From NCBI RefSeq assembly GCF_036785885.1, contig NC_092329.1, positions 6,076,001-6,140,000 on the forward strand: 64,000 nt of DNA, given 5' to 3'. Shown piece by piece: positions 36,474 to 48,975 of the stretch (position 1 is the stretch's first letter; each line of letters opens with the position of its first letter). The notes beneath the pieces are model-generated. The model was given only the letters and a program-made list of their open reading frames with translations. It was not told the origin of the DNA and searched no databases. The stretch comes from Coffea arabica (Eukaryota > Streptophyta > Magnoliopsida > Gentianales > Rubiaceae). A program made the translations under genes and the position numbers.

Positions 36474-39111
36474 ATGAGTAGTAGAGGTCCAGGCCTCTTC
36501 TCCGACTTCGGCAAGAAAGCCAGCGGTAAACAAAGAAAAGAGAAAAAAAAACAGTTAAAGTGGTTGGAATTCACTTTTTTTTTTGGCTCTGAATTAATGG
36601 AAGTTGAAAATTTTGCAGATGTACTGACTAAGGACTATAGTACTGAGCAGAAATTCTCCCTCTCTTCCGAGAGTGACGCGGGAGTGGTATGCACCGCAAT
36701 ATTATTATTATTATTATTTTGATGTTTTGAACCGATATATTCTACTTCTATTTAATTCTGATGGGTATTGATTTTTTTTTTTTTTTTGCGTGTGTCTTTA
36801 AATTATGATACTAGTATTGATTGATAAAGATGGAAAAGTTTGAGAGGACTGGGAAGTTAAGAAGGTCACAGAATAATATGGGTAGTAGTAATTAGATTTC
36901 CAATTAGTTGGCATGCAAATAGGCAATGTAAGTACAGTTTTACATATTTATCATTGTGTTTAGTTCATTCTTATTTTTATTAGATTTATGGACGAAAGTT
37001 TGTTGAAGAAAGATTTTTTATTTTTGAGAAAGATAATTATACTAGTTATTTAAGAAGAATTGCTTTTTGGGGATGGGAGGGGAATTTTGGAGGGGGTGGG
37101 GGTGGGGAATTGCATTTTGGGCTTTTTTTATTAATTAAAATGTCAGCTTCAATACGTTACTTTTACTTCTTCTATGGCTGATTTTGAAGTAGAAACTTTG
37201 TGATATGCAATTAGCTAGTCTGTGGAAAGTGGAAACTTTGTTTTTGTGATGTGCACTTAGCTGGTTGGCAACAGATTTTGGTGAAATGGAAACTAGTTTC
37301 GATTTTGGAGGAGTATTTCTACTTATACATAATAAGAAAATTGGTAGCAAAATGTATGGTCTGACTCAGTTTTAGATTGTTCCACCATTGTTCATTCTTT
37401 CTTGCTTTGAGCTGTTCTGCTGAAATATTGATGTTGTTCATCTATTTTCAAGTTCATTCTTTTTACCTTGAGGCAAGGTAAAGGGTGGCTTTTTTTTTTT
37501 TTTTTTTCCTTATTTAGAGTTTAGCGAGTATTTTGTTCATCATCACTGATCACTCCAGTGTGAACCAAGTTCTACATGTATGGTCATTGAAGTGGTATCA
37601 TTGAAGTTTCACAATGCCCTGGTACTGGGGTCATATTACTGTTTTCTTGTGGATTAACTGCTACCCTTCAGAAGTCTCATACGGTAACCTATTAAAGTCT
37701 ATCACCCTATATGAATATCCATCGAGTCCTCAAATTGTCATGCGATTTTATTTTACATATATCAGAGGGGTTTCAAATGGTAACTCTGTCTTGTTTTCAA
37801 TAATTTGGCCACACTTCTTCCTGAATAGTCCAAATTTGTTGCTTGCTTGAACTTTTTATTTTAAATTTCCTGTGTCAGATTGCAAACACTTGTCCATCAT
37901 TTACTCATTGCTGTTATGTTGTGTTGCCAGGCCATTGCGTCCTCTTTAGCTAAGAAGGGTGGATTTTCTGCTGGTGTTGTTGCTGCACAATACAAGTACA
38001 AGAAGTCTACAGTTGACGTCAAAGTTGACACAGAATCCAGTGTACATGTTCTTTATCTAGTTGCTTTTTCCTTCCCCTGTGCCTCTATACTTATTGAATT
38101 ACTGATCTCATGATGTTACTTTGGCAGATTGCAACAAGCATAACGGTGACTGACATCTTACCATCTATGAAGACTATTGCCACGTGTAGATTTCCTGATT
38201 ACAATTCTGGCAAGGTTGTGCTTTGATTGGACACTCCTGGTCCTGGCTATTGCAACTTGGTGCAAGTTTTGTGTACACAGTTTTTTCCCTTTTTCTTCTG
38301 CAATTAAGTCGTTCCATTCTAATTTGCAGATAGGGGTTCAATATTTCCATGAGCATGCAAGTTTCACTACAGCTGTTGATCTGAACAAGTCTCCAAATGT
38401 TGATATTTCCGCAACCATTGGTACTCCTTTCGTTGCTTTTGGTACAGAAGCAAGTTACAAGGTGGATTCGCGTTCGTTTACAACGTACAATGCTGGAGTC
38501 AGTCTGACAAAACCAAATTATGGTGCTTCTGTAATGTTGTAAGTTTTCCCCTTCTGGTGGACTCTTTTACAGAATTAAGAAGTAAAAGAGGATGGTTTCA
38601 TAACAGACTAGCTTTGAGAATGAGAAACATATGTTTTGTATGGACTGTTGCAATCAGACCAGTTCTACCCTTCAATATGGGCATTTTTTTAAAAAAATAT
38701 TATTATTTAGCATCTTTTTGGATGTTGTTAGGTTCTGTGCTGCAGTAGTAAACAATAATGTGATCCAATTTTTTGTGAATTAATGGTGTTTTATTTTTTG
38801 GTAGGGCTGACAAAGGAGATGCAGTGAAGGCAACTTATTTTCACCAATGGGACCAGGAAAAGAGAGGCGTTGCTGTGGCAGAAATTGCAAGAAAGTTCTC
38901 TACGAATGTCAGTATTTTGACAGTTGGAGCGTCATATGCAATTGATCCTCACACACTGGTCAAGGCAAAGCTGAACAACCACGGCAACCTTGATACCTTG
39001 GTGCAGCATGAGTTGGCACCAAAATCTTTCCTGATATTATCCGGATCCTTTGACACCTTAGCCATGGATAAACATCCCCGGTTTGGTTTGGCACTATCTC
39101 TCAAGCCTTGA
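36474..39111 (+). CDS. VDAC: VDAC, mitochondrial outer-membrane porin
   Basis: Voltage-dependent anion channel: a 19-strand beta-barrel that passes ATP, ADP and other metabolites across the outer mitochondrial membrane. Six exons: 36474-36525, 36619-36686, 37931-38041, 38128-38214, 38330-38538, 38805-39111; all introns are GT-AG and frames join exactly, giving 277 aa, normal for the family. The N-terminus MSSRGPGLFSDFGKKA forms the usual amphipathic helix. FPDYNSGK, the eukaryotic porin signature region YAIDPHTLVKAKLNNHGNL and the C-terminal FGLALSLKP (beta-signal for SAM-complex insertion) are all present. Intron 2 is the longest (1,244 bp). Plants have several VDAC paralogues; I cannot assign the number. 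A GTG-initiated frame at 38824 is simply the interior of exon 6. Confidence 0.96.
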
Positions 39112-40467
39112 AAAGTCTATAGTCTAGAACATATGGATGTGGTCTTCTTCCAAAATGAAGAAAGTTTTTTAGATTTGCTGATTCTTTTTGACTAGGTAAT
39201 AGGGTATTCTTTATTCTTACTTCTTAATTACCTGGAGGCTATATGGACCATAGTCCTTGGAACATAAATTTTATCTACACTCAACTTTGATGTGGTTGCA
39301 TCACATAAAGTGATCATCCATATTGCTTCTTGGAAAATGAGTCCATACAGCTGGCCAAAGGTGTTAATTTTCTTCTCTGGACCAGAAGCTTAATCTTCGT
39401 TCGGATGACTCGATGGTGAATTAAACTTTGGATTGGATTTTTTATTAGTTATCCGGAAAGTAGTTTAAAGCACCATTGCCTTCTCGAGAAGGGGAAGTAT
39501 TTTACATGTTGGCCATTACCAGACCATTAAACCACATGCTTGAAACATATTTTTATGGAAATTTGAGCTGGAAGACCTATGCCTATCAACCAACAGATTA
39601 TTGCGTAAGAGCAGTTATTAATAAGTCAATCTTCAATTATTTGGCTAGAAGAATTCGCCATAGCAGAGTAGTTCAGTGATCACAATCACATGTACTATGT
39701 ATGCCATGGTTCAAGGAAATGTCATGATTCTGTATTAGGAGAAAATGTCACAATCGCATATACTATTACTATAGCAACTGCTTTTGTGCCTTTGCGGCCA
39801 TGGACGTTGTATTGAAAACAACGTTTGACATGGAATTTACTTGGATTACATGAAACAACAACTGATATCCAGGCGTTTATGGTTTGGTCGAGAAAAATAA
39901 TTTTGAAAGACGAACTCTTTCCAGAAGAATGTGGCTTAGCAGCTTTCGTTGTAAAGGCAGCATTTTTCCACTAGGAGATTTCTTCAGTCCCGCTCACCTC
40001 ATTTGACTTCATTTCAGAGCACGTTGAAAGGGCCTCAGGTCTGATTAAGGAGGGGAAGTCTAAAGAGGTTGATTAAGGGGCTAACAGGTGTACAGACTCG
40101 ATTAAATCAAATGAGTGCTCTAATATCTCTTTTGAATTTTTTTCACTACAGCCTGCAGGTGGGGTTTGAATCCCTGACCTACAGCCCAAAAGGGAGATTT
40201 AATCCCTTTTTAGTGGCCACTGAGTTAAAGCTCGGTAGTTGATCTCAGGTCTGTTAGACCGAGTCGATTATGAATTTTCTGCTGTATACCATGTTCTAAA
40301 AGTGGCTAGGAGGTTTCAACAAACTCTATCAGGTTTGTGAGAGTAGATAAAGTCTAGATGTTTATGCTTGATGGTAAGAGTTGAGAAAGCGTCTGAAAGT
40401 TTTGACTACTCAAATTAACGTTGTTGATGGAGTATGCAACGCCATCCAGACAACCATCGACTGCATA
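39112..40467. other. VDAC 3' flank and unique sequence left of the tandem array
   Basis: No gene seen. Around 40155-40255 a segment with GGTTTGAATCCCTGACC and a following short inverted stretch looks like a dispersed plant repeat; its B-box-like word is not enough to call a tRNA or SINE. Confidence 0.45.
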
Positions 40468-41271
40468 TAAATTATGCGAAAGGAAGAAATCATTGAATGA
40501 ATACATACATGGCTAGGACCTTTTCAATGACTTTAATGGGGAACTTAGAAGGATGATCAATTAGTACTACTTCAGGCGAAAAAGATCAAAAATTATTTAG
40601 TACCACTTGATCACATGAAGAGCTAAAAGTCAATTTTATTAGAAGAATAAAAAAAAAAAAGAATGAAAAGTCTTAGGGTTCTCTTTCTTTCTTTCTGTCT
40701 TTTTATTACGACTGAGTCTTAGGGATCAAAACTGAATTCAGACGTTTGTAGAAATTAATTGTTCCGGTATAAGTTGGAACTCTATTGGCCAGTTTATTTT
40801 TGTTTTTATTTTTTGTTGACTTTGGAATTCCAGTAATCAACTTCACACGTCACAGGTTTAGCTAGTAAAATGCGTTGAATGTTCTTTTTTCGAAGGAATG
40901 TGTTGAATGTTCTAATTTCCAATACGTGCTGAACTTTCACCGATATGGTGACATTTTAGAAGCCCTGGTCAGATTAAAAAAAAAAAAACCAATCAAATTT
41001 CTTGCAGGTTTGGACCTTAAAATTCTACTCAGATATGGAATTTCAAATTGCCCATCAACAAACAGCATTTTGTTTCGTTTTGCTTATTCACTGACACTAA
41101 CAGCCTTCTTGAAATATTACAGACGATAAAGTCGCTCGTGTGTTAGCTAAAAATGCAAAATTCATATGTGATGATATCTTTTGGAGGAAAAATCCTTCAG
41201 ATTTTGTTGTGCCATTTCTAATGGCGGATTTATTAGAAGGTTAGTGAAATTCCAATAATAATGTTTTTATC

Positions 41272-41759
41272 TGTTCGGAAATTGGTTTAATTTCTTTTTA
41301 GGTAAAATTCTTGTTTTGTATGGAAGTAACTAATTTTCTAATTAGTTTTAGTTGCTTGAAGTAGTAGTCAAGTAAAGCCCTATTTAGCTAGATACTATTT
41401 CCTACTCTATATGAGTTTAGGAAATAGTATTGGTTTCCAATTGTTATTTGATTTTTTGGCAGTAATATTCTCTATAAATAGGTAGGTTGGCATACTACAA
41501 AGACACACAAGAAAAGAGTGAGAGAGTTCTTAGTGGGTGAGAGAGTTATACAAGAGTTGGAGTTTGGGAATCAAGTTGTAATCTTGTGGTGTTATTTCTC
41601 TCATAGTAAGAACAAGTATTTCTCTCCGTGGACGTAGGTTTAGTGATTAAACCGAACCATGTTAATTCTTGTGCGTTGCTCATCGTTCGTGCTAGATATA
41701 GTTTTCTATTAAATTGTTGGTCTTTTCCTTTTTCAAATAATTGGTCTGATACCCTAACA
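41272..41759 (+). repeat. 5' LTR of copia copy 1
   Basis: TGTTCGGAAATTGG ... ACCCTAACA. It carries a 24-bp segment, around TAGGAAATAGTATTGGTTTC, that is missing from the 3' LTR. The equivalent LTRs are at 45124-45611 and 48976-49463. Confidence 0.95.
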
Positions 41760-41761
41760 AG

Positions 41762-41773
41762 TGGTATCAGAGC
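41762..41773 (+). other. Primer-binding site (tRNA-iMet) of copia copy 1
   Basis: TGGTATCAGAGC two bases after the 5' LTR, the classic Met-initiator tRNA complement. It repeats at 45614-45625 and 49466-49477. Confidence 0.95.
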
Positions 41774-41785
41774 TCCGTTGGGGTT

Positions 41786-43126
41786 TTGGTTAATTATTTG
41801 AAATTGAGTGGGTGGTTGTATACCATAGGGTTTGGAACTATACAGTTTCCAATTCAACCGTTTAATAGAACTACAAGTTTCACTCTTTGGCAAAGAAGAG
41901 TGAATGATGTTCTAGTTCAACAAGGCTTGGTAAAAGCTTTGAATGGAAAGAACAAGAAGCCAAAGAGCATGAAGGATGATGAGTTTGAGGAGTTGGACGC
42001 AAGGTGTGCGAGCACTATTCGGCTCTATGTGGCGGACAACATCATAAATAATGTGATAGATGAGGAAGATTCTACAGCAGACCTCTGAAAAAAATTGGAA
42101 AAGCTTTATCTAGCTAAAAGCTTATCCAATAAGTTGCATCTAAAGCGGCAACTTTATGCACTAAAGATGGTGGAGGGTGGCAGTCTCATGGATCACATGA
42201 ATACATTCAACGGAATTTTGGATCAACTCCAAAAGGTTGGCGTAGATATTGAGTAAGAAGATAAGGCTCTTTTACTTCTTATCTCAGTCTCTGATTCTTA
42301 CGAAAGTGTCGTGACAACCCTGTTGTATGGGAATGACACTTTAGAATTCGAGAATGTGCAGTCTTCTTTGTTGGATCATGAAAAACAAAGGAAGGCAAAC
42401 CAAGATGTGACACAAGAAGCTGCGTTAATTGCTCGATGTGAGAATAAAAGAGGAAAATAATTTGACGGTGAATCTAAGGTAGGTGGTTCAAAAGCCAAGA
42501 GAAATGGTGGAATCCAGTGCTTTGGTTGTCATGAGTTTGGCCATATCAAAAGATATTGCCCTCATCAAAAGAAAAATGATGAGAATGACTATGATAATGT
42601 TGTTGGATATGCATCGCGTGGAGATATTCTCACAATCTCCAAAGGTAATAATACTTCTTCTCGTGATGGTTGGATTTTAGATTCTGGATGTGTTTCACAT
42701 GTTTGCTCCAGGTTAGATTATTTTGATATTCTCCACAGAAAGAAGGCAGGTTTTATGTCCTTGGGTGATGGATCTACTTGTCAAGTCAAATGTGTTGGAG
42801 TGGTGAAAATCAAAATGTTGAATGGAGAGATTCGTTCTTTGGGTGGTGTGGCTTATGTCCCAAAGTTACGAAGGAATCTAATTTCTTTGAACCAGTTAGA
42901 CTCCGAGGGTTGCCATTTTTTCGCTGCAGGTGGAGTATTGAAAATCACACATAGTGAGACGATCTTATTGATGGGGAAGAAGTATGATAATTTGTACCAT
43001 TTAAATACCTCAATGGATTGGGAGCGGAAGGGGATCCAGGAATGCTCTCAAATTACAAATGGTGGTGAGAGGAAAAGTCCTGCTATGCGAGAGGGTGAAT
43101 TGAGACCCCTCTCACGAGTCAACTAG
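41786..43126 (+). pseudogene. copia gag-protease remnant with three in-frame stops, copy 1
   Basis: A single frame runs the whole length, broken by TGA at 42086, TAA at 42254 and TAA at 42458; no frameshift is needed. There is no ATG at the expected gag start. Visible parts: gag (FTLWQRRVNDVLVQQGL), a CCHC zinc knuckle CFGCHEFGHIKRYC (42518-42559), then the protease-type WILDSGCVSH with the catalytic DSG, and the pre-integrase YDNLYHL. The frame ends at 43126, before any integrase core. The same stops occur in all three units, so they predate the triplication. Confidence 0.92.
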
Positions 43127-43303
43127 ATGTTGGACTCGGTTAGCTACACACGCTCATTTGTCGATTGAATCAGTTGAAAACAAGACCGTCTTAATTCCAG
43201 TGTGTAGCTAGGCACCAAGGTACTTGGTGGGAAAAGACAAATAGAGTTTTTTTTGGATGGTTTGTTGTGTTTGCTAAAAGAAATTTTCGCCAAAGTGGAG
43301 ATT

Positions 43304-43767
43304 TGTTAGGAAATTGGCTTAATTTCTTTTTAGGTAGAATTCTTGTTTTGTGTGGAAGTAACTAGTTTCCTAATTGGTTTTAGTTATTTGAAGTAGTAGT
43401 CAAGTAAAACCCTATTTAGTTAGATACTATTTCCTACTCTATATGAGTTTATTATTTAATTTTTTGGCAGTAATGTTCTCTATAAATAGGTAGGTTGACA
43501 TACTACAAAGACACACAAGAAAAGAGTGAGAGAGTTCTTAGTGGGTGAGAGAGTTATACAAGAGTTGAGGTTTGGGAATCAAGTTGTAATCTTATGGTGT
43601 TATTTCTCTCATAATAAGAACAAATATTTCTCTCCGTGGACGTAGGCTTAGTGATTAAGCCGAGCCACGTTAATTCTTGTGCGTTGCTCATCGTTCGTGC
43701 TAGATATAGTTTTCTATTAAATTGTTGGTCTTTTCCTTTTTCAAATAATTGGTCTGATACCCTAACA
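43304..43767 (+). repeat. 3' LTR of copia copy 1
   Basis: TGTTAGGAAATTGG ... ACCCTAACA, preceded by the short purine-rich CAAAGTGGAGATT as a polypurine tract. Equivalents: 47156-47619 and 51008-51471. Confidence 0.95.
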
Positions 43768-43969
43768 TTATCCAAAAACAAAAATTATAGACAAAAATTG
43801 TGTCCAACATCATCAATACTCAGTGGTAGAAAATGCAAAAACAAGTAGTAGTATATTCATCCAGGATACAACCAAAGAAAGAAATAGAACTGTTGTAGAA
43901 TTTCATAAACATCGCAGAATAAAAATTGATCACTAGAATCTCTAACTTTAATATTCCAAAGCGGAATGA

Positions 43970-44314
43970 TCATGCAAATGAGTATAGCTGTGGAACGAAG
44001 GAAAACCACTTGAAACCGCAGCTCCATTTCTCAGTTAACAGAGGGCATTTGGGAATCCAGTGCCAGGTCTTCCTAGAAACCTTGTAATACAAAACCTCAG
44101 GCCAAGTGTAGCAGCAAACGCAGAGAAGTCCCTCGTGCCAAAAGCAATAAACATGCTCATACTTGTGGTAGCAAACTGATAGAAATTTTTTCACCATCAT
44201 TTCCGGCAGCCTTTCGACTTCAGCCCAATTTTCTCCATCTCCGCTCAACTCCCATAACTTCAAACTCCTTGAAATCCCATCACTCCCAATCCCCCCAATC
44301 AGGTACAATTTCAT
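43970..44314 (-). pseudogene. Truncated F-box/kelch gene copy 1 (C-terminal 113 residues)
   Basis: Identical to the C-terminal part of the intact gene at 51674-52750, from KLYLIGGIG to the stop. The upstream half, including the F-box, is missing. The array junction supplies a new in-frame ATG: its G is original sequence and its AT comes from the 7-bp filler. The 114-aa frame is therefore open but has no promoter of its own that I can see. Confidence 0.93.
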
Positions 44315-45123
44315 GTGCTTAAATTATGCGAAAGGAAGAAATCATTGAATGAATACATACATGGCTAGGACCTTTTCAATGACTTTAATGGGGAACTTAG
44401 AAGGATGATCAATTAGTACTACTTCAGGCGAAAAAGATCAAAAATTATTTAGTACCACTTGATCACATGAAGAGCTAAAAGTCAATTTTATTAGAAGAAT
44501 AAAAAAAAAAAAGAATGAAAAGTCTTAGGGTTCTCTTTCTTTCTTTCTGTCTTTTTATTACGACTGAGTCTTAGGGATCAAAACTGAATTCAGACGTTTG
44601 TAGAAATTAATTGTTCCGGTATAAGTTGGAACTCTATTGGCCAGTTTATTTTTGTTTTTATTTTTTGTTGACTTTGGAATTCCAGTAATCAACTTCACAC
44701 GTCACAGGTTTAGCTAGTAAAATGCGTTGAATGTTCTTTTTTCGAAGGAATGTGTTGAATGTTCTAATTTCCAATACGTGCTGAACTTTCACCGATATGG
44801 TGACATTTTAGAAGCCCTGGTCAGATTAAAAAAAAAAAAACCAATCAAATTTCTTGCAGGTTTGGACCTTAAAATTCTACTCAGATATGGAATTTCAAAT
44901 TGCCCATCAACAAACAGCATTTTGTTTCGTTTTGCTTATTCACTGACACTAACAGCCTTCTTGAAATATTACAGACGATAAAGTCGCTCGTGTGTTAGCT
45001 AAAAATGCAAAATTCATATGTGATGATATCTTTTGGAGGAAAAATCCTTCAGATTTTGTTGTGCCATTTCTAATGGCGGATTTATTAGAAGGTTAGTGAA
45101 ATTCCAATAATAATGTTTTTATC

Positions 45124-47619
45124 TGTTCGGAAATTGGTTTAATTTCTTTTTAGGTAAAATTCTTGTTTTGTATGGAAGTAACTAATTTTCTAATTAGTTT
45201 TAGTTGCTTGAAGTAGTAGTCAAGTAAAGCCCTATTTAGCTAGATACTATTTCCTACTCTATATGAGTTTAGGAAATAGTATTGGTTTCCAATTGTTATT
45301 TGATTTTTTGGCAGTAATATTCTCTATAAATAGGTAGGTTGGCATACTACAAAGACACACAAGAAAAGAGTGAGAGAGTTCTTAGTGGGTGAGAGAGTTA
45401 TACAAGAGTTGGAGTTTGGGAATCAAGTTGTAATCTTGTGGTGTTATTTCTCTCATAGTAAGAACAAGTATTTCTCTCCGTGGACGTAGGTTTAGTGATT
45501 AAACCGAACCATGTTAATTCTTGTGCGTTGCTCATCGTTCGTGCTAGATATAGTTTTCTATTAAATTGTTGGTCTTTTCCTTTTTCAAATAATTGGTCTG
45601 ATACCCTAACAAGTGGTATCAGAGCTCCGTTGGGGTTTTGGTTAATTATTTGAAATTGAGTGGGTGGTTGTATACCATAGGGTTTGGAACTATACAGTTT
45701 CCAATTCAACCGTTTAATAGAACTACAAGTTTCACTCTTTGGCAAAGAAGAGTGAATGATGTTCTAGTTCAACAAGGCTTGGTAAAAGCTTTGAATGGAA
45801 AGAACAAGAAGCCAAAGAGCATGAAGGATGATGAGTTTGAGGAGTTGGACGCAAGGTGTGCGAGCACTATTCGGCTCTATGTGGCGGACAACATCATAAA
45901 TAATGTGATAGATGAGGAAGATTCTACAGCAGACCTCTGAAAAAAATTGGAAAAGCTTTATCTAGCTAAAAGCTTATCCAATAAGTTGCATCTAAAGCGG
46001 CAACTTTATGCACTAAAGATGGTGGAGGGTGGCAGTCTCATGGATCACATGAATACATTCAACGGAATTTTGGATCAACTCCAAAAGGTTGGCGTAGATA
46101 TTGAGTAAGAAGATAAGGCTCTTTTACTTCTTATCTCAGTCTCTGATTCTTACGAAAGTGTCGTGACAACCCTGTTGTATGGGAATGACACTTTAGAATT
46201 CGAGAATGTGCAGTCTTCTTTGTTGGATCATGAAAAACAAAGGAAGGCAAACCAAGATGTGACACAAGAAGCTGCGTTAATTGCTCGATGTGAGAATAAA
46301 AGAGGAAAATAATTTGACGGTGAATCTAAGGTAGGTGGTTCAAAAGCCAAGAGAAATGGTGGAATCCAGTGCTTTGGTTGTCATGAGTTTGGCCATATCA
46401 AAAGATATTGCCCTCATCAAAAGAAAAATGATGAGAATGACTATGATAATGTTGTTGGATATGCATCGCGTGGAGATATTCTCACAATCTCCAAAGGTAA
46501 TAATACTTCTTCTCGTGATGGTTGGATTTTAGATTCTGGATGTGTTTCACATGTTTGCTCCAGGTTAGATTATTTTGATATTCTCCACAGAAAGAAGGCA
46601 GGTTTTATGTCCTTGGGTGATGGATCTACTTGTCAAGTCAAATGTGTTGGAGTGGTGAAAATCAAAATGTTGAATGGAGAGATTCGTTCTTTGGGTGGTG
46701 TGGCTTATGTCCCAAAGTTACGAAGGAATCTAATTTCTTTGAACCAGTTAGACTCCGAGGGTTGCCATTTTTTCGCTGCAGGTGGAGTATTGAAAATCAC
46801 ACATAGTGAGACGATCTTATTGATGGGGAAGAAGTATGATAATTTGTACCATTTAAATACCTCAATGGATTGGGAGCGGAAGGGGATCCAGGAATGCTCT
46901 CAAATTACAAATGGTGGTGAGAGGAAAAGTCCTGCTATGCGAGAGGGTGAATTGAGACCCCTCTCACGAGTCAACTAGATGTTGGACTCGGTTAGCTACA
47001 CACGCTCATTTGTCGATTGAATCAGTTGAAAACAAGACCGTCTTAATTCCAGTGTGTAGCTAGGCACCAAGGTACTTGGTGGGAAAAGACAAATAGAGTT
47101 TTTTTTGGATGGTTTGTTGTGTTTGCTAAAAGAAATTTTCGCCAAAGTGGAGATTTGTTAGGAAATTGGCTTAATTTCTTTTTAGGTAGAATTCTTGTTT
47201 TGTGTGGAAGTAACTAGTTTCCTAATTGGTTTTAGTTATTTGAAGTAGTAGTCAAGTAAAACCCTATTTAGTTAGATACTATTTCCTACTCTATATGAGT
47301 TTATTATTTAATTTTTTGGCAGTAATGTTCTCTATAAATAGGTAGGTTGACATACTACAAAGACACACAAGAAAAGAGTGAGAGAGTTCTTAGTGGGTGA
47401 GAGAGTTATACAAGAGTTGAGGTTTGGGAATCAAGTTGTAATCTTATGGTGTTATTTCTCTCATAATAAGAACAAATATTTCTCTCCGTGGACGTAGGCT
47501 TAGTGATTAAGCCGAGCCACGTTAATTCTTGTGCGTTGCTCATCGTTCGTGCTAGATATAGTTTTCTATTAAATTGTTGGTCTTTTCCTTTTTCAAATAA
47601 TTGGTCTGATACCCTAACA
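45124..47619 (+). mobile_element. Internally deleted Ty1-copia element, copy 2
   Basis: Copy of the element at 41272-43767: LTRs 45124-45611 and 47156-47619, the same TTATC flanks, the same primer-binding site and the same deletion of integrase, reverse transcriptase and RNase H. It arose by segmental duplication, not by transposition, because the flanking DNA is duplicated with it. Confidence 0.95.
45638..46978 (+). pseudogene. copia gag-protease remnant, copy 2
   Basis: Same frame and the same three stops (45938, 46106, 46310) as copy 1. The zinc knuckle is at 46370-46411. Confidence 0.92.
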
Positions 47620-47821
47620 TTATCCAAAAACAAAAATTATAGACAAAAATTGTGTCCAACATCATCAATACTCAGTGGTAGAAAATGCAAAAACAAGTAG
47701 TAGTATATTCATCCAGGATACAACCAAAGAAAGAAATAGAACTGTTGTAGAATTTCATAAACATCGCAGAATAAAAATTGATCACTAGAATCTCTAACTT
47801 TAATATTCCAAAGCGGAATGA

Positions 47822-48166
47822 TCATGCAAATGAGTATAGCTGTGGAACGAAGGAAAACCACTTGAAACCGCAGCTCCATTTCTCAGTTAACAGAGGGCAT
47901 TTGGGAATCCAGTGCCAGGTCTTCCTAGAAACCTTGTAATACAAAACCTCAGGCCAAGTGTAGCAGCAAACGCAGAGAAGTCCCTCGTGCCAAAAGCAAT
48001 AAACATGCTCATACTTGTGGTAGCAAACTGATAGAAATTTTTTCACCATCATTTCCGGCAGCCTTTCGACTTCAGCCCAATTTTCTCCATCTCCGCTCAA
48101 CTCCCATAACTTCAAACTCCTTGAAATCCCATCACTCCCAATCCCCCCAATCAGGTACAATTTCAT
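47822..48166 (-). pseudogene. Truncated F-box/kelch gene copy 2
   Basis: Same 114-aa frame as 43970-44314, with the same junction-made ATG. Confidence 0.93.
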
Positions 48167-48975
48167 GTGCTTAAATTATGCGAAAGGAAGAAATCATTGA
48201 ATGAATACATACATGGCTAGGACCTTTTCAATGACTTTAATGGGGAACTTAGAAGGATGATCAATTAGTACTACTTCAGGCGAAAAAGATAAAAAATTAT
48301 TTAGTACCACTTGATCACATGAAGAGCTAAAAGTCAATTTTATTAGAAGAATAAAAAAAAAAAAGAATGAAAAGTCTTAGGGTTCTCTTTCTTTCTTTCT
48401 GTCTTTTTATTACGACTGAGTCTTAGGGATCAAAACTGAATTCAGACGTTTGTAGAAATTAATTGTTCCGGTATAAGTTGGAACTCTATTGGCCAGTTTA
48501 TTTTTGTTTTTATTTTTTGTTGACTTTGGAATTCCAGTAATCAACTTCACACGTCACAGGTTTAGCTAGTAAAATGCGTTGAATGTTCTTTTTTCGAAGG
48601 AATGTGTTGAATGTTCTAATTTCCAATACGTGCTGAACTTTCACCGATATGGTGACATTTTAGAAGCCCTGGTCAGATTAAAAAAAAAAAAACCAATCAA
48701 ATTTCTTGCAGGTTTGGACCTTAAAATTCTACTCAGATATGGAATTTCAAATTGCCCATCAACAAACAGCATTTTGTTTCGTTTTGCTTATTCACTGACA
48801 CTAACAGCCTTCTTGAAATATTACAGACGATAAAGTCGCTCGTGTGTTAGCTAAAAATGCAAAATTCATATGTGATGATATCTTTTGGAGGAAAAATCCT
48901 TCAGATTTTGTTGTGCCATTTCTAATGGCGGATTTATTAGAAGGTTAGTGAAATTCCAATAATAATGTTTTTATC

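Larger units (their letters stand above)
41272..43767 (+). mobile_element. Internally deleted Ty1-copia LTR retrotransposon, copy 1
   Basis: 5' LTR 41272-41759 (488 bp) and 3' LTR 43304-43767 (464 bp) both start TGTT and end AACA. A 5-bp target duplication TTATC flanks them (41267-41271, 43768-43772). The primer-binding site TGGTATCAGAGC at 41762-41773 is complementary to initiator-Met tRNA, the rule in plant copia. A TATA-like CTATAAATAGG lies in each LTR. Only gag and the start of protease remain; integrase, reverse transcriptase and RNase H are absent, so the element cannot move alone. The LTRs differ by about twenty substitutions and a 24-bp indel, so the insertion is not young. Confidence 0.96.
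40468..44319. repeat. Tandem segmental unit 1 (3,852 bp)
   Basis: First of three head-to-tail units. It begins TAAATTATGCG, holds one copia element (41272-43767) and the last 113 codons of the F-box gene, and ends with a 7-bp non-homologous filler ATGTGCT (44313-44319). All ORF positions recur at exactly +3852 and +7704. Segment 40468-41271 also carries a short frame near 41128-41245 (VARVLAKNAKF ... FLMADLLEG) that resembles the tail of a plant retroelement RNase H; this is a weak guess. Confidence 0.97.
44320..48171. repeat. Tandem segmental unit 2 (3,852 bp)
   Basis: Every ORF is identical to unit 1 at +3852, and I saw no difference from unit 1 by eye. It ends with the same 7-bp filler (48165-48171). 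Confidence 0.97.

Noticed and set aside
40155..40260. tRNA or SINE based on GGTTTGAATCC
   Set aside because: Only a B-box-like word is present; no A-box at the right distance and no cloverleaf.
41546..41893. Minus-strand ORFs of 115 and 75 aa across the copia LTRs
   Set aside because: They read antisense through the LTR and primer-binding site and repeat only because the unit is triplicated.
42086..42460. Programmed read-through of the gag stops
   Set aside because: Three separate stops and a missing gag ATG fit decay better than recoding.
42483..42680. 65-aa plus-strand ORF within the copia interior
   Set aside because: It is an alternate frame of the zinc-knuckle region; the real frame has the CCHC motif.
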